Origin: Hyposmocoma kahamanoa
Lineage: Eukaryota; Arthropoda; Insecta; Lepidoptera; Cosmopterigidae
DNA: 64,000 bases
NCBI RefSeq assembly: GCF_003589595.1
Contig: NW_020654051.1
Span: forward strand, 9,851,729-9,915,728
Direction of reading: 5' to 3'
The stretch's first letter is position 1; every line of letters starts with the position of its first letter. Shown piece by piece: positions 51,201-59,296 of this stretch. The notes beneath the pieces are model-generated. The model was not told the DNA's origin and searched no databases. It saw only the letters and a program-made list of their open reading frames with translations. A program made the position numbers and the translations under genes.

Positions 51201-52208
51201 ATCCCTGATGCGCAGAGTGCGGGACAGCCCCAACAGCATCCTACAAACTGTGGCTGGTAGGATTACCACTTCCATGTGGCAATGCTTCATGCGAAAGGTG
51301 ATTTGAAAATTAATGTAAAAAAAGTATCTACTAACACTAATTTATAAGCACTTTTCTTGTTATTATTAGATTACTAACAAATTATGGAACTTGTTGTCCG
51401 AAATAAAAGAATTTTATTATTTTTTTATATAAGGATTATGAACTTCTAAATAATATAGCATCTTAAACAATAAAATGTAACATTTAATTTGATACTTTCC
51501 TTCCGTGTGGCATAGCCGTGAGACGCCCTGTATATTGCGATTGAAAACAACTTTAAAACAAATATTAAGTACATTGTTAAAAACCTAGGCAAATAAATAA
51601 TAAAAAGAATAGAGGATATTTGCTGTTACGGAAGCCGTCATCCACTCATACAAATACCATTATAGAATTTGATTAATTTAATTTAACGTATACATATTTT
51701 ATTTAATATAATATTAGTTATTAACATAACAACACAAAATGCACACTTCCATGTTGAAAGCTGCACAAGATGATATTCGATTTTAACATTGAGGCATTAG
51801 TACAGACACCAAAGAGAATGTTTAAAATTCTACAAGGTATCAGATTTTAATTCTTAAAAAGGAATCAATAATTTTTGCCCTTTAAATTCTAATCCCGACC
51901 CGCATATTAGTAGCATATTAGTTGGCTACAAATTCTCTGAATGTCCCAAAATATAAATTATTAGAAATTTGAAGTAACGGTAGATGAAGTGTATCACTAA
52001 AAAGTTATCGTAAAAAACCCCCGAAACAATTTTATGTCGTAATGTTCAATCTTTACATCTTAAATCTTCACCACTTAAACCTAATGTCGTATCTGTATTG
52101 TATCTAATCTTTGCAGTGTATTGGAGCTCAGGCGCAGCGATAACATACACCTACGGCTCTGTGGTCCTAATCATTCCCGCCTTGATGTTAATCAGACTAA
52201 AAACGTAA
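39265..52208 (+). CDS. Mfsd10: MFSD10-type major facilitator transporter, 482 aa
   Basis: Coding exons 39265-39270, 39364-39795, 42169-42327, 44090-44272, 44526-44772, 46997-47188, 47367-47504 and 52117-52208; every junction is GT-AG and in phase. The protein has a hydrophilic N-terminus, then membrane spans starting IIGLVFVSLLLDLLAFTMIL. The MFS motif A loop is clear (VGSLSDAYGRKPML), followed by LARFIGGLSKANVSLSMAVV, GLAFSIGFMAGPLAGAW and a C-terminal half ending VLIIPALMLIRLKT. The pattern matches MFSD10/TETRAN (human about 455 aa; fly homologue rtet), an organic anion/tetracycline-type transporter of the plasma membrane and inner membranes. Introns total over 11 kb and carry SINEs, MITEs, a LINE and DNA elements. 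An alternative start is the second ATG, the next codon. Confidence 0.93.
39796..40700. other. MFSD10 intron 2, first part, no repeat recognised
   Basis: AT-rich intronic sequence without exon or recognised repeat. Confidence 0.35.
40705..40880 (+). repeat. tRNA-derived SINE (family 2), copy 1
   Basis: The head has TGTGGTACAGCGGTTAATAC and box B GGTTCCGGGTTTGAATTCC, followed by GGCCAATTTAGAAA, TTGCCCTCAGAGTT and the end block ACTCCCTAGTTTGAGA. The same layout recurs at 45329-45530. Confidence 0.75.
41190..41640. repeat. Diverged tandem repeat of about 130-170 bp
   Basis: Three units each hold ATGGCGGCC (or ATGGCAGCC)...GCGAAAAA.TAATTTTGA.CA followed by CCAATTTTCA and GAGCAAATTTTTATCTGCCG-type blocks, starting near 41193, 41363 and 41493. 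The units are too diverged to be recent. They lie in MFSD10 intron 2. Confidence 0.65.
42328..43460. other. MFSD10 intron 3, first part
   Basis: Contains a short (TAA)n run at 42424-42445 and otherwise AT-rich sequence. No exon is seen. Confidence 0.35.
43465..44020. repeat. CGAC/GTCG-rich element with repeated subunits
   Basis: At least three subunits begin (G)TGGGA.CAG.TAG, contain CGACAGTCGT and ACGAT, and end near GACAGAT.GTCGTGA (about 43613, 43889 and 43955). CGTGACGACAGATTGTCG occurs twice (43484 and 43670). The motif pair is self-complementary in parts, so the region can fold. It ends about 70 bp before MFSD10 exon 4. Confidence 0.7.
45139..45238. mobile_element. Short MITE, AGCACATCAAG-end family
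   Basis: Ends TACAGTCAACGGCACATCAAG and the inverse of CTTGATGTGCTACCGTCCGTA, with the centre CCAGTGGAACGGAACAACAT. It lies in MFSD10 intron 5. Confidence 0.75.
45329..45530 (+). repeat. tRNA-derived SINE (family 2), copy 2
   Basis: The head has CTCGGTGGCCCAATGGTTCG (box A) and GGTCCCGGGTTCGATTCCC (box B). The body has GGACCAATTTAGAAATTGG, GTGCCCCAGAGTGAATTCC and the end block ATTCCCTAGTTTGAGACC. Confidence 0.85.
45557..45788. mobile_element. 232-bp hAT-like MITE with perfect 8-bp target duplication
   Basis: Terminal repeats CATTGACTTACAAAT and the inverse of ATTGTAAGTCAATG are flanked on both sides by TTATTACA (45549-45556 and 45789-45796). The right part is shared with 9525-9655. It lies in MFSD10 intron 5. 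Confidence 0.88.
46256..46860 (+). repeat. Dispersed repeat D, split by a LINE tail
   Basis: Blocks AGTTCCTTGTGAGAGAATTC, CCACCTTACCTATTTCTGCC, GCCAAGCAGTAATATGAGCG and later CAACTTATGTCTCAGGGTGA, GAGTGACACTGCAACTG and GACAGGCGTGT match 57834-58155. In this copy the sequence 46342-46660 interrupts it. Confidence 0.75.
46342..46660 (-). mobile_element. LINE 3' untranslated end with (TATTC)n tail, minus strand
   Basis: In reverse it ends ACAATAAATGTCTATTCTATTC, the same tail type as at 18810-18832. No coding sequence remains. It lies inside dispersed repeat D, within MFSD10 intron 5. Confidence 0.6.
47505..48880. other. First part of MFSD10 intron 7
   Basis: Holds a copy of the GGGCCCGAAACG repeat at about 47690-47955, including an inverted partner near 47775-47815. 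The motif GTGAGGGAATGA occurs five times between 48160 and 48700 at irregular spacing. No exon is seen. Confidence 0.45.
48886..51535. mobile_element. Terminal inverted repeats bracketing a LINE
   Basis: The left sequence (ACAGGCCGTCCCACG..ATGCCACACGGAGGG) and the inverse of 51500-51535 (ACAGGGCGTCTCACGGCTATGCCACACGGAAGG) agree over about 33 bp. TATA-like sequence flanks both. The simplest reading is a DNA transposon with TA-type insertion later invaded by a LINE. Confidence 0.65.
49009..51300 (+). mobile_element. Decayed LINE: endonuclease and reverse transcriptase
   Basis: The endonuclease region starts near 49009 (QQETWLLPQDIPLLGTVSK) and continues in 49213-49509 (GVAILWRK-like, then DCSSPRLAAIKATSGGRS, VYMPTCNKDNL, FILGDFNAHPQ with the catalytic GDFN.H). 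A hairpin-like insertion lies at 49166-49206. The linker (VFKTFWTSTGNLN), RT finger block (IVPIVKNRTGDISDKGNYRR), NISYADDMI and a shortened C-terminus (RVKYNNIFRMMLGLPRF) follow with many stops, frameshifts and a deletion after YADD. It lies in MFSD10 intron 7. Confidence 0.88.
51540..52116. other. End of MFSD10 intron 7
   Basis: AT-rich; the last 60 bp include the acceptor of the final exon (TATCTAATCTTTGCAG). Nothing else is recognised. Confidence 0.35.
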
Positions 52209-52329
52209 CAAACGTTAAGTGAAAACGTTCGTAAATAATTACAGACACATGCATAATTACATTAACACGATATTACAACTCCATTTTCATACAAAGTGTA
52301 TATTAAAATTATAGGCTAATTATTAGGCA

Positions 52330-53553
52330 AGGGCCGCTTCAAATTGCCGCAGGCTGGCGGTGATTTAAACGAGCAATGCAACATAATTTTTTACAAGATA
52401 ATGTTACGTTTCTTTTAAAAAACAAAAAATGAAAAAAATGCAGCAAGCGACGCCACGCAGTGTCGACCCGCGACACGCGTACTTTAATAAATGCAAAATA
52501 ATATTAGCCACATAATAAATTATACATTTCTTTGAACGCAAAATTACAAAAGAGTAAGGAGTCAGCGCAAACCAACAGACGCGGACGGGAGGGCAGAGGA
52601 CATCAAATTTAACTATGTATATCGCACACTGAGAATGACAGTGACACAATGCAAAATTTTTGATTTTGAGTAATGAGCAATAAGAGTTTTGAAAATTAGG
52701 ATAACTGCAATTTCTTACTCAACGAAGATTTTTCAACGCGGTTTTCAGCAAAAATAAAAGGGAACCTACAAAGTTTTAGAAGTATTATATAAATTTTCAC
52801 TTACCACAATAAAATAAAGGTATTTTTTAGAATTTCGTTTAGTATCACAATAGTGATATAATAGTAATATAATATAATGTTTTCATGTAAATCAACATTT
52901 CTTAATATGCAATATCGTCACAAAGGATTCATAAAAACAAATTATGCCATGAAATTTAATTTTAAACTTCGAAAATAATAGGATAAATAATTACTCTGTA
53001 ACTTATCCACTAATCACGTCAAAACGACACTGTTCAAAAAATGACGATAATCCTTCACAGGGTTACTATTAAATTGTTTCACAACTCAGCGATACTTGTG
53101 ACTACCAAAAAAATGTCAGTATTGCGCTATCTCCTATACCGCGTTCCCTTTATACAGCATAACGTAATTACGTGATGTAGCAAATTTTAGCCAAACAACG
53201 TCCTTGTACGTTTTTGCATTTTACAGTTCGTACTCCCAAATCCAAGATGACGTTAAAAATAAAAAACAAATGTTTTTGTGCGCTATTTTATGCTATTTCA
53301 ATTGAAATAAGGTATAAATTACAATGCTCTTGAGACCGACCTCGGAGCGTCGTGACGCATTTCTATCTGCGTCTCAGAGCACTGAAATTTATACCTTATT
53401 ACGATGTAAAAGCACAAAATATACATTGATTTGCATTACACGAATTTGACACTTTGCCGGCCGCCGGTTTGTACTGGCCCTAAAGCCGCGCGGTGCAGTC
53501 CGGTGTCCAGTATCTTGCGTCGCTTCGCCTAGCTGCGGCAATTTGAGGCGACT
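52330..53553. mobile_element. Possible non-autonomous DNA element 3' of MFSD10
   Basis: GGGCCGCTTCAAATTGCCGC with AGGCTGGCGG at the left is matched by the inverse of the right end (GTCGCCTCAAATTGCCGCAGCTAGGCG). Interior is AT-rich, without coding sequence, and contains a long hairpin at 53309-53401. An AATAAA at 52486-52491 might serve MFSD10. Confidence 0.5.
53309..53401. repeat. 93-bp hairpin-forming inverted repeat
   Basis: AATAAGGTATAAATT.CAATGCTCT.GAGAC at the left pairs with GTCTCAGAGCACTGAAATTTATACCTTATT at the right, about 31 bp of stem with few mismatches and a loop of about 30 bp. It could be a small MITE or a hairpin RNA source; sequence alone does not decide. Confidence 0.75.
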
Positions 53554-53559
53554 CTAATA

Positions 53560-54605
53560 TTACAAGGTTTAAACAATAATGCATACACATGACTGTATTA
53601 TAGCAATGTACTGAATTGTAATAAATAACATAAGTCTGCAAAATGTTACTACTTATTCTCCAACACTACCTATACTAAACTTGTAAAATTTTTATTTAAG
53701 TATTTTTCTTAAGTATTATTTATATTTTTTGAGTAACAACAGTATTACGTAATAAAATGTTTACATTCCTAACTTTGTTGTTTACATTCCTAACTCTGTT
53801 GTTTACCTTTGGTTTTACCTTTAAAGTCTACGTACAAATGTATTTTTGCTTGTAGATAACTTTATGGTATTAAAGAAGAAGCTGTCAAGACGCGTGAAAC
53901 AGGTGAGGATTTTTTTAATAATTCATTACTGCTGCATTGAATTATTGTAAATTACTCCCGCTATCATATTACGTTGTTTCAAAGTAAAGTTTCTAATTAG
54001 AACAGTGTTATTTATATCTGTCGTGGATATGCTGCGTGTGTCAATTTGAACTGGTGATCGCTGTTATTTGTTAATATTGCAAATGCTTTTAGGGATACAC
54101 CACACTAGTCGACGCGGAATCGGCTTGAGTCGGTCAGTAAACGTAATGAAATACGAGAGAAAAAGACGTGCGTTTCGCTTCACGTCATCCGAGCCAGTTT
54201 AAGTCTATAAGTTTGATGATCCCTAACTCGGCTTGGTTCAGTCCAATTGCGATGATCGTAATGGCCTGAACGTTTCTGTTTGTTTTTCCGTCAGTGTGGC
54301 ATACAATGTTTTTCGTCACACTTGTGAGGAAGTTTACCCGCCCAGTTTTGCAGTACGTTATACTATTCACTACTTTCGAACAAACCGATGCCTTACTTTA
54401 TCAAACTCGTATCTTATAAAGAGGGATTATTCAGGAGATGACAAAAGTTGCTATTTATTTTAAATTTCTTATCAAGGGTGTTAATTTGGATGCATTACTT
54501 TAAGAATAGGGAAAAGCCAGTATGTAAATATGAAGGAAATGTGATGTGAAATCAGCCTGTAAAATTTGTATATGCAATCCATTTTTTGCATTTCAGTAAC
54601 TTTGT
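53560..54605. other. Intergenic spacer
   Basis: AT-rich, with TTTACATTCCTAACT doubled near 53760-53790 and a block GTGGCATACAATGTTTTTCGTCACA at 54297 that resembles 63308-63332. No exon is recognised. Confidence 0.35.
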
Positions 54606-54610
54606 GCTAT

Positions 54611-55218
54611 AAGCATACCCCGGACACTCCATACAACTGTCGAAAATTATTTACCTACTACTACTTACATACAGTAAGGCGCTTGCTAATGCGCAAATGT
54701 ATGCGTGAAGTGGCAGGGTGACCCATCACTTTCTTCCACTGTTACGTTACGTGATCAGAACGTTAACATAGCGAAAATGCTAACGCGAATCTATTATCTA
54801 TGATTCTATTAATAGAATAGAATAGAATCCAGAATCCTAATAATTACACATGTCTATTTACATCGATATTTCATTAATTCACCAACTAGAGTAATATTGA
54901 AGATTTATTTAAAAAATATATTAAAAGCACTTAAAAATGTTACATTTTGGACATGTACCTTTAAATAAGGTAACCAAGGTATTTGAAATTGCGTGTCCAA
55001 GTAAAATGAAAAAATGATGTTTTATATTGACGTACAAGTTTCGTAATGAATAAATGAAAACCATATTCAAATATCAAAGCCGTCTTCGCGCGAAAACGGC
55101 TCGCCGGCAGCTTTGTTGTGGTTCAGTCAATGTGATCGGCAATATGCGGAGCGTGGTGCGGTATCTAAAGCTAGGGAGGGGCGGAGAGTGTCCGTTCTCT
55201 TTACTTTTGTTCTCTGCT
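54611..55218 (-). mobile_element. Truncated, inverted copy of the THAP-type transposon at 59.3 kb
   Basis: Runs as the reverse complement of 59331-60080 plus 61140-61350, sharing TTATTTACCTACTACTAC, CGCGAATCTATTATCTATGA, TTACCTTATTT in inverse, TTTGATATTTGAATAT in inverse and AAGCTAGGGAGGGGCGGAGAG. It lacks the terminal repeats, the mariner insertion and the segment holding the THAP start. Confidence 0.8.
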
Positions 55219-55309
55219 ATAATATACGAGTTTGAGAAAGTAAAAAAATGTGGAAATTTGTAATGCTCTTAAAACCGTTTGTATTTTACAGCCTATAAGA
55301 AAGGACATG

Positions 55310-55560
55310 TTACGTTGACATGTATAAATCAGACGTTATATGTATATGATGCATTTCGACGTCGAAAACATAAACATATTATTGTCTTTGTTTAACTATT
55401 ACGTGCCGTCTTAAGCCAAAAGAGATAGCATTACATTGGTCTGTGTCAAACACGGGAATCGAAAATTCGTAACGTCATTTTAAATGCCAACCGTGGCCAT
55501 TTCAAGTACATGAGGTACATGATACCGTTGTCAAAGGGAAGTACATCAAATGTCAAAACA
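55310..55560 (-). repeat. Dispersed repeat Y, minus copy
   Basis: Reverse complement of 16485-16700 joined directly to a block matching 18087-18120. It ends about 95 bp before the THAP gene start and may lie in its promoter region. Confidence 0.7.
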
Positions 55561-55655
55561 AATGTTTTTCCAAATGTATTATTGAATTATTCACATGTAT
55601 TATAATTAAATTGGACAAAAATATTGACAGTGAGAATAATTATTTATTAATAAAA

Positions 55656-56841
55656 ATGCGACGCTGCAGCTTTAAAGGATGCGGCTTTAGAAAAACTGCA
55701 AATCAATCGAATGTTTCATTGCACAGGCATGTGTTATTTTTTTGTCTATAAATCACACAATAGCCCGAATATTTTATGTAATTAGACTTATTTAAGTCGT
55801 TTATTTATAAATCTTGCCAAATTTTGCTTTTGTTACTTTAGATTGCCTGTTTGTTTGTATATTTTGATGATTGTTGTTAACGATTATTTTGAGATAGTGT
55901 TGATCTTGTAAGCATACATATTATCGATATTCTGTTATTAAAACAATTCACTACGAGGTTTTTATTGTTTTATTATTATTATTTCAAGTTTTCCTACAAA
56001 TGAAAAAAGGAAGAAAGAATGGTTGGAAATCATAGGACTGCCGAATATAAACGTTGGATCAAAGACCATATTCATTTGTTCGCTTCATTTTGAAGAGTCA
56101 AATTTTAACAGAACTTTAAATGTAACTAGATTACATGACAATGCTATTCCATCATTAGGTTTATTGGTAAATAATTTTATGTTCAATTTAGATTAAACAA
56201 GACTCATTTACTAGCTATTCTCAGTTCCTGAAAACAAAATTATCCACTCGTTTTTGATTTTTCCCAATGACAACTCTAACTATTAAAAATGACTATTTTT
56301 TTAAAGCCTGCAATACAATGACAACATACCAACGTATAGACAGCCTATTTGCGTTGCCTTGCCTTGTTCGGTGTCACTCGCCTAGCTGACCGAGTGAAGG
56401 CGAGCGCCAACGTGTATAGAGTTCATTCGGCTTATCACAAACCAAAGGCGCTCGACCAATAGCGTTCACACGTTAGTCCGTCCGCATATGAAATGCATAC
56501 TGGTTTTATAACTCTATTCAAAAAAAAATCAAAACACAAAATAAAGAAGTATATATTATATGTATATCAACAAAATGTCATGTTGCTCTGTTTCTGGAAT
56601 AATCAGCATCCACCACGTTCGTTTTTGTCATTTCTTTTTTGCAACTTTATTGCGGGGATTTTATCGTGGGGAAAAGCTAGTACATGATAATTGTTGATTT
56701 CCGATAATTGATTTTTACAACTACTTCCATTATTTCTGTGTTAAAATTGCTTGATAGATTCATTTGCTTAAGAAAGCCCGGGAATTAACGGGAATACTAG
56801 AATCCGCAGAAACATTGAATAGACTTGTACTTGACGGTTAG
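55656..56841 (+). CDS. Short THAP zinc-finger protein, 105 aa
   Basis: Exons 55656-55726, 55989-56166 and 56773-56841 agree in phase (2, then 0). Residues 1-83 form a THAP domain: MRRCSFKGCGF (first two Cys), the SFPTNEKRKKEWLEIIGL strand-helix with the conserved Pro and Trp, FICSLHFEE (the CxxH pair) and AIPSLG (the AVPS/T block). THAP domains are C2CH DNA-binding fingers found in host regulators and in P-type transposases. Only a 22-residue tail follows (KARELTGILESAETLNRLVL). The first intron would use a GC donor (AG then GCATGT), which fits the THAP 'LH.FP' junction. AATAAA lies at 57055-57060. It may be a host gene, a transposon-derived gene or a fragment whose later exons I missed. Confidence 0.7.
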
Positions 56842-57299
56842 TTAAAAGACGTTATGTAAATATGTACTAAAATGTAGGTTAAAGGCGTACCTCTTAAAGT
56901 AATTTTTATATTTTATTTAGTAAGTACAATTAATACTACGTAATGATAAATACAAGTAAAGTAGGTATAATTAAGCAAGAATGCGCATGTCGCCAACAAA
57001 CTGCACAGCAGTTTGGTGACTTTTACTAAATAAGTTACCAGTTGTAATGTTGAAAATAAATTTTTTTTGAAGTTTAAAAATGTGTGTTGACATTTATAAT
57101 AATATACCACTCGAGATTAAATTATCAGACTTGTGTTTGCTTAGGCATACTTTGGTTACAGTAAACTAAAGAAACAAAAATTCAAGCCATACATTTGCAT
57201 GTCGATAATGACTTATCGATAGATTATGGTACAACACTAAAGAAATCCGCCATTTGTAACTTTCAAATTTTGGTAATATGCACGTTGATTCTGTACTTA

Positions 57300-57350
57300 G
57301 GGCAGCTCCTTTCTTTTATTTTTTTCCATCCTCTAAGCTATAAGGTATTC
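57300..57350. repeat. Short dispersed motif (copy of the 14.5-kb foldback arm)
   Basis: GCAGCTCCTTTCTTTTATTTTTTTCCATCCTCTAAGC (given in two parts: GCAGCTCCTTTCTTTTATTT and TTTTCCATCCTCTAAGC) matches the inverse of 14500-14540. Other copies of the core lie at 36.8 and 58.05 kb. Confidence 0.6.
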
Positions 57351-57509
57351 CTAGACGCAAATGTGTCACTTTGTGACAGTAAGTGACATGCGTTGCCATG
57401 ACGACAGTTTGTTGTGTGACATTGTGACTAACAAATGTCATCGTTACAGTTGTATTGGTGGCTGTATATACATTATCTACAGTTGCTCCATCTCCGCTTT
57501 CTATTCAAA

Positions 57510-57693
57510 ATGCCGTTGTTTAGTAATAAATTCGCACCTAAAACCATACCAGTGCGAAAGCAGGACACTTCGGTGGTCAAGGCTGAGTTTGGAAGTGATT
57601 ATGCTTCGAAAGAACTATCATTGGATTTAGGTCCTTTGAAAATGAAGCTGGGAGACTTTGAGTTGTTGTATGAAGATGGGCAATGGATACCAG
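57510..57693 (+). CDS. cby: Chibby, first coding exon (partial gene)
   Basis: ATG at 57510 opens 61 codons ending in a GT donor at phase 1 (...GQWIPG). MPLFSNKFAPKTIPVRKQ matches the chibby N-terminus (remembered human pattern: MPFFGNTFSPKKTPPRK). LSLDLGPLKMKLGDFELLYE and DGQWIP match the conserved 'ELGLEYG.P.M.L......F..GQWI' block. Chibby is a small conserved coiled-coil protein: it antagonises beta-catenin/Armadillo in vertebrates and flies and acts at the ciliary transition zone/basal body. The C-terminal coiled-coil exon(s) do not appear up to 64000, so the next intron exceeds 6.3 kb and is filled with transposons, or the coiled coil is lost. Confidence 0.8.
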
Positions 57694-57833
57694 GTGTGTA
57701 TGCTTTACTGTACGTTATGTACTATACTTTAGATTATTAGACTATCTATCTACAGATAAGGACGACGTAAAGATAAGGAATTTCAAAGTTCGATGACTTT
57801 GGGCATTTCATTAGCAGATCTAGTTAGTCTAGT

Positions 57834-58155
57834 AGTAGCAGTAGAACTCCTTGTGTAAGAGTTCGTGCAGAGAAGTACCTGTACCACCTTACCTACTTCT
57901 GCCGCCAAGCAGTAATGTGAGCATTACTGCGTTCCGGTTTTGAAGGGTAAGAGTGCTTGAAATTACAGGCACATGGGACTTGTCAACTTATGTCTCAGGG
58001 TGACTGGCGCGGTGGCAGTGCCCCTCATATCTTTGCTTGACTATGGATTTATTTTTTTCCATCCTCTAAGTATCTTTACTATTGCTGCGAGCTCTGAGTG
58101 GCACTGCAACCGTTATAGACAGGCGTGTAGCTTACCATCAGGCGCACGACTTGTT
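57834..58155 (+). repeat. Dispersed repeat D, copy 2
   Basis: Matches 46256-46860 (GAACTCCTTGTGTAAGAGTT, CTTCTGCCGCCAAGCAGTAA, TATGTCTCAGGGTGACTGGC, GCACTGCAACCGTTATAGAC). A TTTTTCCATCCTCTAAG motif is inserted at about 58040-58075, which the first copy lacks. Confidence 0.75.
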
Positions 58156-58663
58156 CGTGCACTTGCTTTTATAACAAAAAACTAAAAAAAACCTAGTTTT
58201 GTACTTAGCATCTATTTTTTTTCTATAATTGGCAGTATGACATTGTGACGCCATCGTTTGACTAACGAAGTGTTACACATTTTTATAAGACAACTATAAC
58301 GTACTAATTTCAATATTTTTTAATATGGTTAAGTACTAGGTTTATATTATGTTCTTATATTTTGAATGCTCATGAGTTTGTAGAAATAAGCACGACAATT
58401 CACTTAATTTTGTCGCAATTCCTCTCGTGACAAAGCAGTTTATATTTTAGAAATAGATCACTATGTACTATAGCGAAACGTACAAACCTACTTCCGGCGG
58501 CAATGACGTTGGGCCATATTGACCAGAGGCGATCTACAACGCATATTTTGGTTTTACGCCGATTGCAAGAGTTCAAAGCTTGAGTAGCTGGAGATAAACT
58601 CCTCGTCTACCCGACTCGCTGGTGTACTAAGCGTGACGCTGCGCCGTCTGCGCAGCCAAATTT

Positions 58664-58880
58664 AACTGCCTCCGTGGCCGAACGGCTACCATGCCGGACT
58701 GTCATGCAGAGGTCCTGGATTCGATTCCCAGGCTGGGAGAAATATGTGTATGGCCTACATTTATTGCTCTCGTGAGTTTGGGTGTAATTTGTGGTTGTCT
58801 ATGTGTGTGTCCATGGCACCCGCGACACAGGGTTTCCCTAGTGCGGGGCTATGTTGAGTGTGTGCGTTATTATTATTAAA
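58664..58880 (+). repeat. tRNA-derived SINE (family 1), copy 7
   Basis: The most complete plus-strand copy: AACTGCCTCCGTGGCCGAAC head, GATTCGATTCCC box B, GTGCGGGGCTATGTTGAGTG and a (TTA)n tail ending near 58880. Confidence 0.9.
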
Positions 58881-59296
58881 AATAACACGTGCGTTAAGTC
58901 AAAACGGGTCGATGTGACCCAGTGTCATCGCTGACGTGGTATTTTTGTGACTGACATTCATTAGTTTATTTAGTGTTTGTAGTTAATTAATCGTATTCCT
59001 GCTGCTTCTTGCGCGCTGACAGACATCAATTTGATCATTTGGCACCAGTAGACACCTACGTGAACTTTCTAAAGCATTTGTTGAACAATCCAGAAATGTA
59101 TTCTCCGGGTGAAAACTGCACTTTCGATGGGATGCTGGTGATATTTAGAGGACGATGCAAATTTCGGCAATATTTACCGTCCAATCTCTAGCACTCGCAA
59201 GAGATGTCAAGTATGTCCGTTCAAAAAGGATAAGAAAACATCTCATACATGTAATGCATGCTAGATTTACATATACGTACTACCTGTATACCCGGA

